A stretch of 64,000 nucleotides of DNA from the NCBI GenBank assembly GCA_910579575.1, contig CAJTUM010000007.1, forward strand, positions 1-64,000. Reading direction: 5' to 3'. Below are positions 26,309 through 34,683 of the stretch, in pieces. Each line of letters opens with the position of its first letter. The stretch's first letter is position 1. A program made the position numbers and the translations under genes. The notes beneath the pieces were generated by a model that was given only the letters and a program-made list of their open reading frames with translations, was not told the origin of the DNA and did no database searches. This DNA is from an uncultured Eubacteriales bacterium. GTDB taxonomy: Bacteria > Bacillota > Clostridia > Oscillospirales > Butyricicoccaceae.

Positions 26309-26438
26309 AGCGCATCCACCTTTCTGTTTGGGTTCCTCGCTATTTTGCCCTGGGAAAGCGCCTCTATGCGCCGTCTCTTATTCCGAATTTTGTGAAATCA
26401 ATCGAAAAAATACAATTTTATCGGCGCAACTCCGAAGT

Positions 26439-26738
26439 TTATGGGTCAGAGAGGCCGGTCCAGCCGAAAATTTTCAAATCGACAGAGCCGTCGGGGCGGA
26501 AAACCACGCCTTCCGCCTCCAGCAGCCGACGCTGATCGGGAAAGGCTTTGGCCGTCTGCCCCAGGCGGTTGACCACCCGGTGACAGGGGACGTCCGCTTG
26601 GACGCACTGGGCCATGGCCCAGCCCACGGCTCGCGAAGCCTGGGGGGAGCCGCAGAGCAGGGCCACGGCGCCATAGGTCGTCACCCGACCGGCAGGAACC
26701 TGCCGGACCAATGCATAAACCTTCTGATTAAAATTCAT
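26439..26738 (-). CDS. MGMT-family DNA alkyltransferase-like protein (single domain)
   Basis: A 99-residue protein comprising only the C-terminal DNA-binding/alkyltransferase domain: VPAGRVTTYGAVALLCGSPQASRAVGWAM and PCHRVVN with C52. Ada/Ogt proteins flip O6-alkylguanine and transfer the alkyl group to this Cys. Alkyltransferase-like proteins of this size usually have Trp instead of Cys, so this one may keep transfer activity despite lacking the N-terminal domain. The ATG at 26738 follows GGGAGGAAGA; the longer frame is unlikely. Confidence 0.87.
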   Translation of the reverse strand: MNFNQKVYALVRQVPAGRVTTYGAVALLCGSPQASRAVGWAMAQCVQADVPCHRVVNRLGQTAKAFPDQRRLLEAEGVVFRPDGSVDLKIFGWTGLSDP

Positions 26739-26815
26739 TCTTCCTCCCAACAACGCCTCGTCGGAGGGCAAAAGCCGGTTTCTCCTTATGCAGAATGCAG
26801 ACGGGCCTTCGCGGT

Positions 26816-27253
26816 TCAAAACCAAAAAGCGTCTTGGCGGCGAAAGACCGGAACGGAGCCCTTTTCATAGGGGTCGTAACGCTCGATATGGCAGCCGAAT
26901 TCCTGTAACAAGCCAATCTGATTCTGCTCCGTCCAGCGGATCAGAGAAACGCCGTCAAATTTTTGTTCCGTTCCGTCGTCCATCTGGCAGTGAAAGCGCC
27001 AGAAAACGGCCGTCTGGTTCTCCTGATGCAAAAATTGAAGAATATCCCAGACCTTGACTTGACCCCGGCGGTTCCACTCCTCAAACCACAGCTGGATTTT
27101 TGCCGCGCCATGGTATTCCGGCCCCCAACTCTCAATATAAACGGCGTCGGGGGCAAAGAGAGAAGCGACGCCTGAATCCCGCTTTTCCAGCCACATGGCG
27201 AACCATTGTCGGATTTTTTGTTCCCGCAGAGTCCTGCTTTTTTCTTGTTCCAT
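26816..27253 (-). CDS. SnoaL/NTF2-like protein
   Basis: A 145-residue cone-fold protein: REQKIRQWFAMWLEKRDSGVASLFAPDAVYIESWGPEYHGAAKIQLWFEEWN is typical of the SnoaL-like/nuclear transport factor 2 group with a polar pocket. These proteins are isomerases, hydratases or ligand binders. No catalytic assignment is possible. The start at 27253 lies seven bases after the stop of the acetyltransferase gene, so the two are likely cotranscribed. Confidence 0.75.
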   Translation of the reverse strand: MEQEKSRTLREQKIRQWFAMWLEKRDSGVASLFAPDAVYIESWGPEYHGAAKIQLWFEEWNRRGQVKVWDILQFLHQENQTAVFWRFHCQMDDGTEQKFDGVSLIRWTEQNQIGLLQEFGCHIERYDPYEKGSVPVFRRQDAFWF

Positions 27254-27260
27254 CCTAAAA

Positions 27261-28103
27261 TCAGCCTTTCTCGCCTCGGCCAGGCGGCGTGTAAAGATAT
27301 TCCCCCTGAGGGGCGTGGTAAACATAGCCGACGCGCTGGTATAGACGGTTGGAGATGGGATTTCTCTGGTCCACATAGAGGTAGGGCAGCTTGCCTTGAG
27401 CCAAAATTTCTCGAGTCAGGCTGGATACGACTTGGCGAGCCAGCCCCTGGCCCCGGAAAGCCGGGTGGGTATAGACATTGCTCACAGCGCACAGCTCTTG
27501 CCCTTCTCGAGCCTTTTTGGCGATGGACACAACCTCTCCTTGCCGCCGAACCGCCCGATAGCGGAGCAGATCCCGCTGGAGCGTTTCCATAAGGCGCCTC
27601 AGGTCTGCCGCCTCGCCCAAGGCTTCCCGGTGAAACTGGCCTGCCAGAGCGGCCAGGGCGGGCAAATCGCCAGACCCGGGGGTTTCCGCCTCCGGTTCCT
27701 TTGGCAGGGAGGGGTTCAGCCGGCGGCAGTACATAATGTCCATCAGCCGAAGCGTGCGAAACGTGCCGCCGAAGGCTTTCATATAGCAGATGAGAAACGT
27801 CTGGGCCAGCTCTGGGGCGGCTAAAACCTGGCGGAAAAGCAGCCTGCGGCCCGCCAGCTCCTCCGACAAAGGGCCGCACAGCCCGCTGTCTCCATACAAA
27901 ACCATGGGAAAATGAAGGCGTCGAGCGGCCAATAGAGTCTTTCCGCCTTGTTCTATTTTGACGGCAAAGCCCTGGAATCTGTCCGTTATTTGGGGCATAT
28001 TCCGGGCGTTTTCCTCAAAAAAGACAGTTTGCAGCGGGTCTTTTTGCAACATTGACCGGTTGTCCTGCAAAAATTCCAAGCTGGTTTGATAGGCGCGGAA
28101 CAT
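27261..28103 (-). CDS. GNAT family N-acetyltransferase
   Basis: A 280-residue protein whose last 130 residues are a GNAT fold: ELCAVSNVYTHPAFRGQGLARQVVSSLTREIL has the acetyl-CoA pyrophosphate loop (RGQGLA near 220), followed by YVDQRNPISNRLYQRVGY. The N-terminal half is a less conserved extension as in the FR47-like/two-domain group. The substrate is unknown. The ATG at 28103 follows AAAAGGAGGAG. It heads a small operon with the SnoaL-like gene. Confidence 0.85.
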   Translation of the reverse strand: MFRAYQTSLEFLQDNRSMLQKDPLQTVFFEENARNMPQITDRFQGFAVKIEQGGKTLLAARRLHFPMVLYGDSGLCGPLSEELAGRRLLFRQVLAAPELAQTFLICYMKAFGGTFRTLRLMDIMYCRRLNPSLPKEPEAETPGSGDLPALAALAGQFHREALGEAADLRRLMETLQRDLLRYRAVRRQGEVVSIAKKAREGQELCAVSNVYTHPAFRGQGLARQVVSSLTREILAQGKLPYLYVDQRNPISNRLYQRVGYVYHAPQGEYLYTPPGRGEKG

Positions 28104-28181
28104 AGACGCTCTCCTCCTTTTGGGCGGCTGTATTCAATTTGAAGACCCGCCGTCGGCGCTTGCGTCGGAGCGATGTTCTTG

Positions 28182-28724
28182 TTAAAATTTCAAAGCGGGG
28201 AATGCCAGCCCCTGCTGACGCAGGCGGTCGAAGATTTCAATCCGATGGCGGAAACGGAGAGCCGCCAAGGCCCGCTCTTCTCGGGAGGGCTGGGCCGACA
28301 GCACAGACCAGCGAATTTCGTTGACCGCCAGTTGGTCGCCGCCTTTTTGTCGAGCGGTTTCGATCATCTGTTGGGACATAGAGCCCTGAGCCACATAGCC
28401 GCCGATCACTGTGTTGCGCTCTTCCACCAGCTTGACGCCGTTGGCCAGAGCTTGCTGGGCGTGGGCGGTGTCGCTGAAATAAGCCAGGGTGCAGAACAGG
28501 CCTACCGTCCGCCCTTCCAAGCTGGACAGCAGCTGGGACATGGCCGGGTCGGGCCCGCCTTTGTCCACCCAGTAGCCCAGCAGCAGGATATCGCCCTTCA
28601 ACGGCGGCTGACCCTGAGCCAGGTCGTAAAGGGCCACTTCATGGTTATCCAGCCCTTGGGCGATGCCTACGGCCAGATCTCGGGTGCAGCCCGAAAGGCT
28701 TGTGTAAATAATTTCGATTTTCAT
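28182..28724 (-). CDS. Flavodoxin-family protein
   Basis: A 180-residue flavodoxin-like fold. IIYTSLSGCTRDLAVGIAQGL is the FMN phosphate loop, and GYWVDKGGPD and FCTLAYFSDTAHAQQ are the later loops near the flavin. Single-domain flavodoxins of this group carry electrons or act as flavin-dependent accessory proteins in anaerobes. The C-terminal helix (REERALAALRFRHRIEIFDRLRQQG) is an extension beyond classical flavodoxin. AAAGGATG precedes the ATG at 28724. No obvious redox partner is adjacent. Confidence 0.8.
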   Translation of the reverse strand: MKIEIIYTSLSGCTRDLAVGIAQGLDNHEVALYDLAQGQPPLKGDILLLGYWVDKGGPDPAMSQLLSSLEGRTVGLFCTLAYFSDTAHAQQALANGVKLVEERNTVIGGYVAQGSMSQQMIETARQKGGDQLAVNEIRWSVLSAQPSREERALAALRFRHRIEIFDRLRQQGLAFPALKF

Positions 28725-28992
28725 GATAAATCATCCTTTCTTATCCGGCGGCGGGATTTTGCAGGCGGCCCCGCCGGGCGAAAGCGCCGCCCACCTGTTA
28801 TTGTAACACGAACCCCGGCTGCGGGAAAGAGCCGCTTTCAGTAAATTATACGGAAATATGATATATCATTTAGCCGAGAGGGGCGGATTGGTGGTACAAT
28901 GTGGGCAAGGGCCTGCGGCCTTCCGGCGAGGCCGGGCGGATTTCGGGCGAAAGCGCCGCCGCGCTGTAATATTCAATCAAAGGGGTTTTACC

Positions 28993-30291
28993 ATGAAAAA
29001 TCGAAGCAAAGACATTATCGTGATTGGATTCGCTTTATTTGCCATGTTTTTTGGGGCGGGCAACATGATTTTTCCGCCCAAGCTGGGGTTGGAAACCGGC
29101 TCTCAATGGGCTCTGGGCTTTGCCAGCTTTACCTTTGCAGACGCAGGCCTGGCGCTGCTCACCATTCTGGCGCTGATCCGGGGGACGGGTTCTTTTGAGC
29201 ATCTGGCCCGCCGGGCGGGCCGCTTTCCCGCCGCCTTTCTGGGGCTGTGCGTCTTTTTGTGCGTGGGGCCGCTGATGGCCATTCCCCGCACGGCGGCCAG
29301 CACCTTTGAATTGGGCGTGGCGCCGATTTTTCACACGGAAGGCCGAGTTTTATTCTCCATTTTTTTCTTTGCCGTGGCCTTCGTGTTGGCGGCTCGCCCC
29401 AGCAAGGTGATCGATATCATCGGCAAATTTTTGACGCCCGCCCTATATGTGGCTTTGCTTGTTATGATTTTCCAGGGCATTTTGCATCCCATGGGTCGAC
29501 CGGAGGCGGCGGCCGGAGCGGCGGAGGTATTCGCCACGGGAATCAAGGCCGGATACCAGACCATGGACGTTTTTGGAGCGGTTATTTTCAATGTGCTGGT
29601 GGCGTCCGCTTTGGCTCAGCGCCGTTATCAGGGCAAAGAGGCGCTGAAGACCGCGGCTTGGGCCGGTTTGGTGGCCGTCGTCGGTTTGACGGTGGTATAC
29701 GGCGGGCTGGCCTATTTGGGGGCCTGCGCTTCGGGCGTTTATGACAAGAGCATCGGCCAATCTCAGCTGCTGCTCAGCGTAATGGAGACGATTATGGGCC
29801 GCTCCGGCGTAGTTTTGCTGGGGATTGTTGTGGCTCTGGCCTGCCTGACCACCGCTGTGGGCCTGACCTCCGCCGCAGCCTCCTATTTTTCTGGGCTGAC
29901 CCGCGGGAAAGTGGGGGAGGTTCCCTTTGCGGCGGCCATCTGCGTCTTCAGCGCGGCGGTGTCCAACGCGGGCATTGATTCCATTGTGGCCTTTTCCGCG
30001 CCTGTGCTGACGGTGATTTATCCGGCGGTGCTGACGCTGATTGCGCTGAGCTTTTTCGATGAAAAAATCAAAAACGATTGGGTCGTCCGCCTGGCCACCC
30101 TGGGGGCTCTGGTAGCCAGCCTGCTGAAAGCGCTGTCCAATTGGGTTCCCGCTCTGGGCTTTATCAATCGTCTGCCGCTGGACAGCCTGGATTTCGGCTG
30201 GCTGGCGCCTGCCGTCCTGTGCGGCTTGTTGGGGCTGCTGATTCCCATGAAACAGACGGAGGAAAAGCGGCGGGAATCCGTCCGGCGTTGA
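28993..30291 (+). CDS. brnQ: Branched-chain amino acid:cation symporter (BrnQ/LIVCS)
   Basis: A 432-residue inner-membrane carrier with about twelve hydrophobic segments. The opening IVIGFALFAMFFGAGNMIFPPKLG and GPLMAIPRTAASTFELGV are signatures of the LIVCS family, which imports Leu, Ile and Val with Na+ or H+. The length is normal for the family. The ATG at 28993 follows AAAGGGG. The 268-bp upstream gap has no recognised riboswitch. Transcription ends at two stacked hairpins. Confidence 0.93.
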   Translation: MKNRSKDIIVIGFALFAMFFGAGNMIFPPKLGLETGSQWALGFASFTFADAGLALLTILALIRGTGSFEHLARRAGRFPAAFLGLCVFLCVGPLMAIPRTAASTFELGVAPIFHTEGRVLFSIFFFAVAFVLAARPSKVIDIIGKFLTPALYVALLVMIFQGILHPMGRPEAAAGAAEVFATGIKAGYQTMDVFGAVIFNVLVASALAQRRYQGKEALKTAAWAGLVAVVGLTVVYGGLAYLGACASGVYDKSIGQSQLLLSVMETIMGRSGVVLLGIVVALACLTTAVGLTSAAASYFSGLTRGKVGEVPFAAAICVFSAAVSNAGIDSIVAFSAPVLTVIYPAVLTLIALSFFDEKIKNDWVVRLATLGALVASLLKALSNWVPALGFINRLPLDSLDFGWLAPAVLCGLLGLLIPMKQTEEKRRESVRR

Positions 30292-30472
30292 CAAGCTGGC
30301 CGGAGAATCCAACATGACCAGAAACCCGCGTCCATGGAACCCGCTGTTTTCAGAAAAAATCGCGCTGGCAGAGAAAAACGGAATCCGGCAAGCGCGTCGG
30401 ATATCCGTATCCCCAGAATATAGAAACTGCTTAGACCCGCCAGAAAGGCGCGAAAAAACCCTGACAATTGAA

Positions 30473-30536
30473 AAATAAGCGCCGAAAAGGCGCTTATTTG
30501 TTGCAAAACCCGCCGATGAAACGGCGGGTTTTTTGC
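30473..30536. terminator. Two consecutive intrinsic terminators
   Basis: AAATAAGCGCC/GGCGCTTATTT (30473-30499) and AAAACCCGCC/GGCGGGTTTT (30505-30532), the second followed by TT. They separate brnQ from the convergent rpiR-like gene. The sequence from 30292 to 30472 shows nothing else. Confidence 0.88.
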
Positions 30537-30575
30537 TGCATACAACGCTTGACGCAGAAGCAGGCGGGCTTTCGG

Positions 30576-31493
30576 TCAATCGTCCTCTTCCTCTTCGTCG
30601 TCGTGGCGGCTCCGGTAGGCTCGGTGATACTCGTTGTATTCCGCTTCCCGGCGCAACTCCTCCAATTTTTCAAACTGGACGCCCTGGCCCGCTCCCCGCT
30701 CGATGGCGATGCAATGAACCAACAGGTTGACCGCCTCCAGCACCGTGGCGAAAGAATTATACAAAGAGCCCCGGGTAGCGGGACAATAGATCACCGGGTC
30801 GCCGAAAGCTGCGATGGGAGCCGCAGGGGAATCGGTGAACACAATGATCCGGGCCCCTTTGGAAGCGGCGAATTTGGCCACAGCGTCCATCTCTTCAAAA
30901 TAATGGGGGAAGGAGAATAAAATCACAACCGAGCGGTCGTCGATCATATTCAGCCGGTTTTGCAGCAGATTGCTTTGCTCTGGATTGGCCTCGACGGCGC
31001 GCACCCCCAGGGCGCCCAGACGATAGCTGAGAATATCCGCCATGGATTTGCTCAGCCCCCGGCCTGCCGCCAGGACAAATTCGCTGAGGCAAACGATCTG
31101 AGCCGCTTGGACCACGGGCTCCAGATCAAAAGCGTCCAGATAAGCGTAAAGATGCTGCCGCTCCTGCTGGCAGATATGGCTCAGCAACAGCGCGTTGGAT
31201 TCCTGAACCCGCTGGATTTCCGAATCTTCCTCCGCAGCTTCATAGATATATACTTCATAACAGCGGCGGTACTCCTTTTTGAATTCGGAGTATCCGCCAA
31301 AGCCCAGCCGCTGAAACAGACGGAGCAGCGTGACTTCTGTGCAGCCAATCCGCTTGCTCAGCTCCCGCAGAGAAATGTAACATACTTCGCCGGGGTGGTC
31401 CAGTATATATGTAACAATCTGCTTCTGCTTCCGGGTGAGCGTCCAGTTGTCGGGCGAAAAACCTCGTTCAAACAATGGGCTTAAGTCTAACAA
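30576..31493 (-). CDS. MurR/RpiR family transcriptional regulator
   Basis: A protein of about 305 residues: an N-terminal winged helix (LTRKQKQIVTYILDHPGEVCYISLRELSKRIGCTEVTLLRLFQRLGFGGYSEFK) and a SIS sugar-phosphate-binding domain (about 120-260; AAGRGLSKSMADILSYRL, VVILFSFP). RpiR proteins respond to phosphosugars such as MurNAc-6-P. The tail is strongly acidic (DDEEEEDD). Two TTG starts are possible: 31493, nine bases after GGGGG, is preferred over 31502, which touches it. It is divergent from a peptide-type ABC operon with two near-perfect palindromes between, the likely operators. Confidence 0.88.
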   Translation of the reverse strand: MLDLSPLFERGFSPDNWTLTRKQKQIVTYILDHPGEVCYISLRELSKRIGCTEVTLLRLFQRLGFGGYSEFKKEYRRCYEVYIYEAAEEDSEIQRVQESNALLLSHICQQERQHLYAYLDAFDLEPVVQAAQIVCLSEFVLAAGRGLSKSMADILSYRLGALGVRAVEANPEQSNLLQNRLNMIDDRSVVILFSFPHYFEEMDAVAKFAASKGARIIVFTDSPAAPIAAFGDPVIYCPATRGSLYNSFATVLEAVNLLVHCIAIERGAGQGVQFEKLEELRREAEYNEYHRAYRSRHDDEEEEDD

Positions 31494-31660
31494 AATTGCC
31501 AACCCCCTTTTTTCAAATGAAGTATATCACATGGGAGAGCGAAATGTATAGAGCCAAAATGTAAAAAAGTTAAAAATTTGCCCGTTCGGCCGATTTCTTG
31601 GCGAAAAAAACAAAGCCCGGCCAAGGGACCGGGCGAAAAAGAGAAACGGATTTCCGGCAG

Positions 31661-31690
31661 ATTTGCAAAAAAGTATACTTTCTTGCAAAT
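31661..31690. promoter_or_regulatory. Palindromic operator 1 (probable RpiR site)
   Basis: A 30-bp palindrome centred at 31675/31676 with one mismatched pair; the core is AAAGTATACTTT flanked by TTGCAA arms. The core contains TATACT on both strands, so it could overlap a -10 element. Confidence 0.75.
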
Positions 31691-31801
31691 CTGCTTGCTT
31701 CACTTCTTGTAAGATACTTTATCAGAAAAATCGACAGTTTTCAATATCTTTTTCTTGTTTTTTTATGATTTTTGCACAAACAGGAAGGGGATTTTGCGTT
31801 G

Positions 31802-31821
31802 CAAGAAAGTATACTTTCTTG
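31802..31821. promoter_or_regulatory. Palindromic operator 2 (probable RpiR site)
   Basis: CAAGAAAGTATACTTTCTTG, a perfect 20-bp palindrome with the same core as operator 1. The centres are 136 bp apart, close to thirteen helical turns, so looping between them is possible. The rest of the 31494-31920 gap is AT-rich with no clear -35 element. Confidence 0.78.
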
Positions 31822-31920
31822 TAATTTGCGAGGATGCGAAGGGGGGAGAGGCCTGGAGAAAGAACAGGGGCGACCAAAGCGCCGGCTTGCCGGCATATTT
31901 GAACGACAGGAGAGAGAATT

Positions 31921-33615
31921 ATGATGAAAAAAAGATTTTCCGCGCTGCTGGCCCTGCTGCTGGCTTCCTTGCTGCTGTTGAGCGCCTGCCAGGGTAGCCC
32001 AGACGCCAAGGACGACGGTCCTTCGACCCCAGATCAGCAGGATTCTCAGACAGACGACAAGAAAACCGACGATCAGACCGCCGGCGGCCAGGTCGTCAAG
32101 GACGCCAACGAGCTGGTAATCGGCACCTATATGCCTGTGACCACGCTGGTGCCTTGGAAAACTACCTCTGACGGCGACGGTTATATCCTGCGCCAAATTT
32201 ATCATACCCTGGTGGAAATGGACCAAAACTCCAACTTCGTGCCCTCCATGGCCGAAGAATGGGAGTGCAGCGAGGACGGCCTGACTTGGACGGTGAAAAT
32301 CCGGGAGGATCTGTATTGGCAGACGGGCAACGGCCTGTTTGACGAAAAGGTCAACGTCACTGCCGAGGACGTCAAATTCTCCTACGACTATTATTTGGAC
32401 CCGGCCAACGGCTCCGTCCGCTACACCGAGCTTTCCAACACGCTGAAGGAAATCAAAGTGGTGGACGATTATACCGTCCAGTTTGTCACCAACGATATCG
32501 ACGTGCTGTGGGAATACAAGATGTATCAGAATTACATCATCCCCAAAAAGGCTGTGGACGAAAACTGGGATTTTGAAAACAAGCCCGTGGGCTCCGGCGC
32601 CTATAAATTTGTGGAACACGTCATCGACTCTCAGGTGGTGCTGGAGCGCAACGACGAATATTTCAAAGAGCCCGCGCTGGATAAGATTATCTTTAAAATC
32701 ATCTCCGATAAATCCGTTTCCTCCATCGCCCTGCAAAACCAGGAAATCGATATCGCCCTGTCCATGCTTCCCACAGAGGTGGGCAATATCGCCAACAAGG
32801 ATTATTTGGAGCTGCGGCCTTCGGAGATCGGCTCCTATCGTTGGATTGGCTTCAACTGCAAAAACGAGCTGTTTACCGACCCAGAGCTCCGCAAAGCGCT
32901 GAGCATGGCTGTGGATATGGACAGCGCGGTGGAAGCGATTTTCAAAAACGACGCCGGCGTCACCCTGGCCAAGCGGGCTTACGGCCCCATCTCCTATGAA
33001 CGGCCCGGCGGCAACGAGGCCCGCTTCAAGGAAGCCTGCGTGACCTACGACCCCAAGAAGGCGGAAGAGCTGCTGGATTCCCTGGGATGGACCAAGGGCT
33101 CCGACGGCATCCGGGCTAAGGACGGCAAAAAGCTGAGCTTCACGCTGCAGGTGGGCAACAACGATTCCAACCGGGAAAAGCTGGCTGTGATTGTGTCTTC
33201 CCAGCTGAAGGCTGTCGGCGTGGACTGCACGGCCCAGACTGTGGAATGGGGCACGCATACCGACGACATTAAAAACGGCAATGTGCAGATGTATATCTTG
33301 GGCGGCTACTCCAATCTGGACGGCCCCTATCGGCTGATGCACACCAGCGAGACGTCCATGAGCCCCAACTGCGGCTATTCCAACAGCGAAGTGGACGCTT
33401 TGATGGACGAGGCTTGGCGTACCATCGACGTGGAGAAACGCAGCGAGCTGCAAACCCAGGCCGCCGAGATTTTCATCTCTGAGGCGCCTCATATTTTCTG
33501 CTATTTTGAATACACCCAGACCGGCGTCAGCAAAGCGGTGCAGGATTTTGAGCAGGCCAGCGTTTACCGCTCCCTGTGCAACGAATTCCGCAATGTGGGC
33601 GTCAACCACAAATAA
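31921..33615 (+). CDS. Peptide-type ABC transporter substrate-binding lipoprotein (SBP family 5)
   Basis: A 564-residue lipoprotein: signal peptide, lipobox LSAC (about 20-23), a 35-residue Asp/Gln/Thr linker, then a DppA/OppA-type fold (LVEMDQNSNFVPSMAEEWECSEDGLTWTVKIREDLYW; GSGAYKFVEHV near 222). It captures short peptides or similar cations outside the membrane and hands them to the permeases encoded downstream. The first ATG of an ATG-ATG pair is used (ribosome site AGGAGAGAG). It is the first gene of a five-gene operon and is separated from the permease gene by a strong hairpin. It is clearly different from the five paralogues at 50.7-64 kb. Confidence 0.92.
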   Translation: MMKKRFSALLALLLASLLLLSACQGSPDAKDDGPSTPDQQDSQTDDKKTDDQTAGGQVVKDANELVIGTYMPVTTLVPWKTTSDGDGYILRQIYHTLVEMDQNSNFVPSMAEEWECSEDGLTWTVKIREDLYWQTGNGLFDEKVNVTAEDVKFSYDYYLDPANGSVRYTELSNTLKEIKVVDDYTVQFVTNDIDVLWEYKMYQNYIIPKKAVDENWDFENKPVGSGAYKFVEHVIDSQVVLERNDEYFKEPALDKIIFKIISDKSVSSIALQNQEIDIALSMLPTEVGNIANKDYLELRPSEIGSYRWIGFNCKNELFTDPELRKALSMAVDMDSAVEAIFKNDAGVTLAKRAYGPISYERPGGNEARFKEACVTYDPKKAEELLDSLGWTKGSDGIRAKDGKKLSFTLQVGNNDSNREKLAVIVSSQLKAVGVDCTAQTVEWGTHTDDIKNGNVQMYILGGYSNLDGPYRLMHTSETSMSPNCGYSNSEVDALMDEAWRTIDVEKRSELQTQAAEIFISEAPHIFCYFEYTQTGVSKAVQDFEQASVYRSLCNEFRNVGVNHK

Positions 33616-33651
33616 CGCCATAAAACAAGCGAAAACAAGGTAAGAGCGATA

Positions 33652-33690
33652 CGCGGCGCCCGATAAGGCTTGTCTTATCGGGCCGCCGCG
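33652..33690 (+). terminator. Intercistronic hairpin between binding protein and permease
   Basis: A 16-bp stem with one bulged base (33652-33667/33674-33690, loop GCTTGT). No T-run follows; AAAGGAG of the permease follows directly. It probably stabilises the upstream mRNA or reduces read-through. Confidence 0.7.
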
Positions 33691-33706
33691 CATAAAGGAG
33701 CATATT

Positions 33707-34666
33707 ATGTGGACTTATATTCTGAGAAGACTGCTGCAAGCCGTCCCCACGCTGCTGGTCATCTCCTTCCTCATCTTTTCGCTGCTGTATATCACCCCCG
33801 GCGACCCGGTGGAGCTGATACTGGGCACAGAGGACGGCACGGTGACGGAGGAGCAGCGGGCGGTGGTGGAGGAGCAATGGGGGCTGGATAAGCCGTTTCT
33901 GATTCGATATGCCAATTTTGTCATAGACGCCTGCCGAGGCGACTTGGGAACCTCCTACGCCACCAATCAGGACGTGTTTGAAAGCATTATGGCGCGGATG
34001 CCCTCCACCTTGAAGCTGGCCGGCTTTTCTATGCTGCTGGCGCTGGTCGTTTCGGTGCCGCTGGGCATTCTGGCGGCCTTGAAGCACAACAGCATTTGGG
34101 ATTCCCTGGCTACGGCGCTGGCCACCATCGGCGTTTCGCTGCCCAAGTTCTGGTTTGGCCTGGTGCTGATGATCGTCTTTGCCCTAAAGCTGGGCTGGCT
34201 GCCCAGCACAGGCTCCGCCGACCTGAGCCAGGGCCTCGGACCCTTTTTGAAGCATATTATCATGCCCGCTTCCTCTCTGGCGCTGGGCATGGCCGCCACC
34301 CAGACCCGGATGATCCGCTCCAGTATGCTGGACGTGCTCAACCAGGATTATGTGCGTTACGCCCGCAGCAAGGGCTTGCGAGAGCGGGTCGTCATCTGGG
34401 GCCACGCCCTGAAAAACGCCATGATTCCGGTTATCACCGTTATTGGCGGCGAAATCGGCGGCTTGCTGGGCGGCGCAGTGGTGACGGAATCCATCTTCTC
34501 CTGGCCCGGCGTAGGGCGGCTGGCGATGAATTCCATCTCCAAGCGGGATTACCCCATGATTCAGGGCATCACGCTGACTCTTTGCATCAGCTATCTGTTG
34601 GTCAACCTGCTGATCGATATCGTTTACGCCTGGGTGGACCCCCGCATCCGCCTGGATCGAAAATAA
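33707..34666 (+). CDS. ABC transporter permease, DppB-like
   Basis: A 319-residue permease with six membrane segments and the inner-membrane-component EAA loop (VRYARSKGLRERVVIWGHALKNAMIPVITV, near 210-240), which contacts the ATPase. The N-terminal YILRRLLQAVPTLLVISFLIFSLLYITPGDP is diagnostic for the DppB half. It pairs with the next permease to form the pore. AAAGGAG lies eight bases before the ATG. Confidence 0.94.
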   Translation: MWTYILRRLLQAVPTLLVISFLIFSLLYITPGDPVELILGTEDGTVTEEQRAVVEEQWGLDKPFLIRYANFVIDACRGDLGTSYATNQDVFESIMARMPSTLKLAGFSMLLALVVSVPLGILAALKHNSIWDSLATALATIGVSLPKFWFGLVLMIVFALKLGWLPSTGSADLSQGLGPFLKHIIMPASSLALGMAATQTRMIRSSMLDVLNQDYVRYARSKGLRERVVIWGHALKNAMIPVITVIGGEIGGLLGGAVVTESIFSWPGVGRLAMNSISKRDYPMIQGITLTLCISYLLVNLLIDIVYAWVDPRIRLDRK

Positions 34667-34683
34667 GAAGGAGGCGGCCTGTT

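Noticed and set aside
28725..28992. Riboswitch or T-box ahead of brnQ
   Set aside because: I searched by eye for T-box and known aptamer cores and found none. There is only a weak TACAAT-like hexamer near 28895.
31741..33693. Open frame of about 650 residues antisense to the peptide-binding lipoprotein
   Set aside because: His/Gly/Val-rich mirror translation of SBP codons; the same pattern appears antisense to each SBP gene (for example 61191-63077) and opposite the ATPases (53570-55795).
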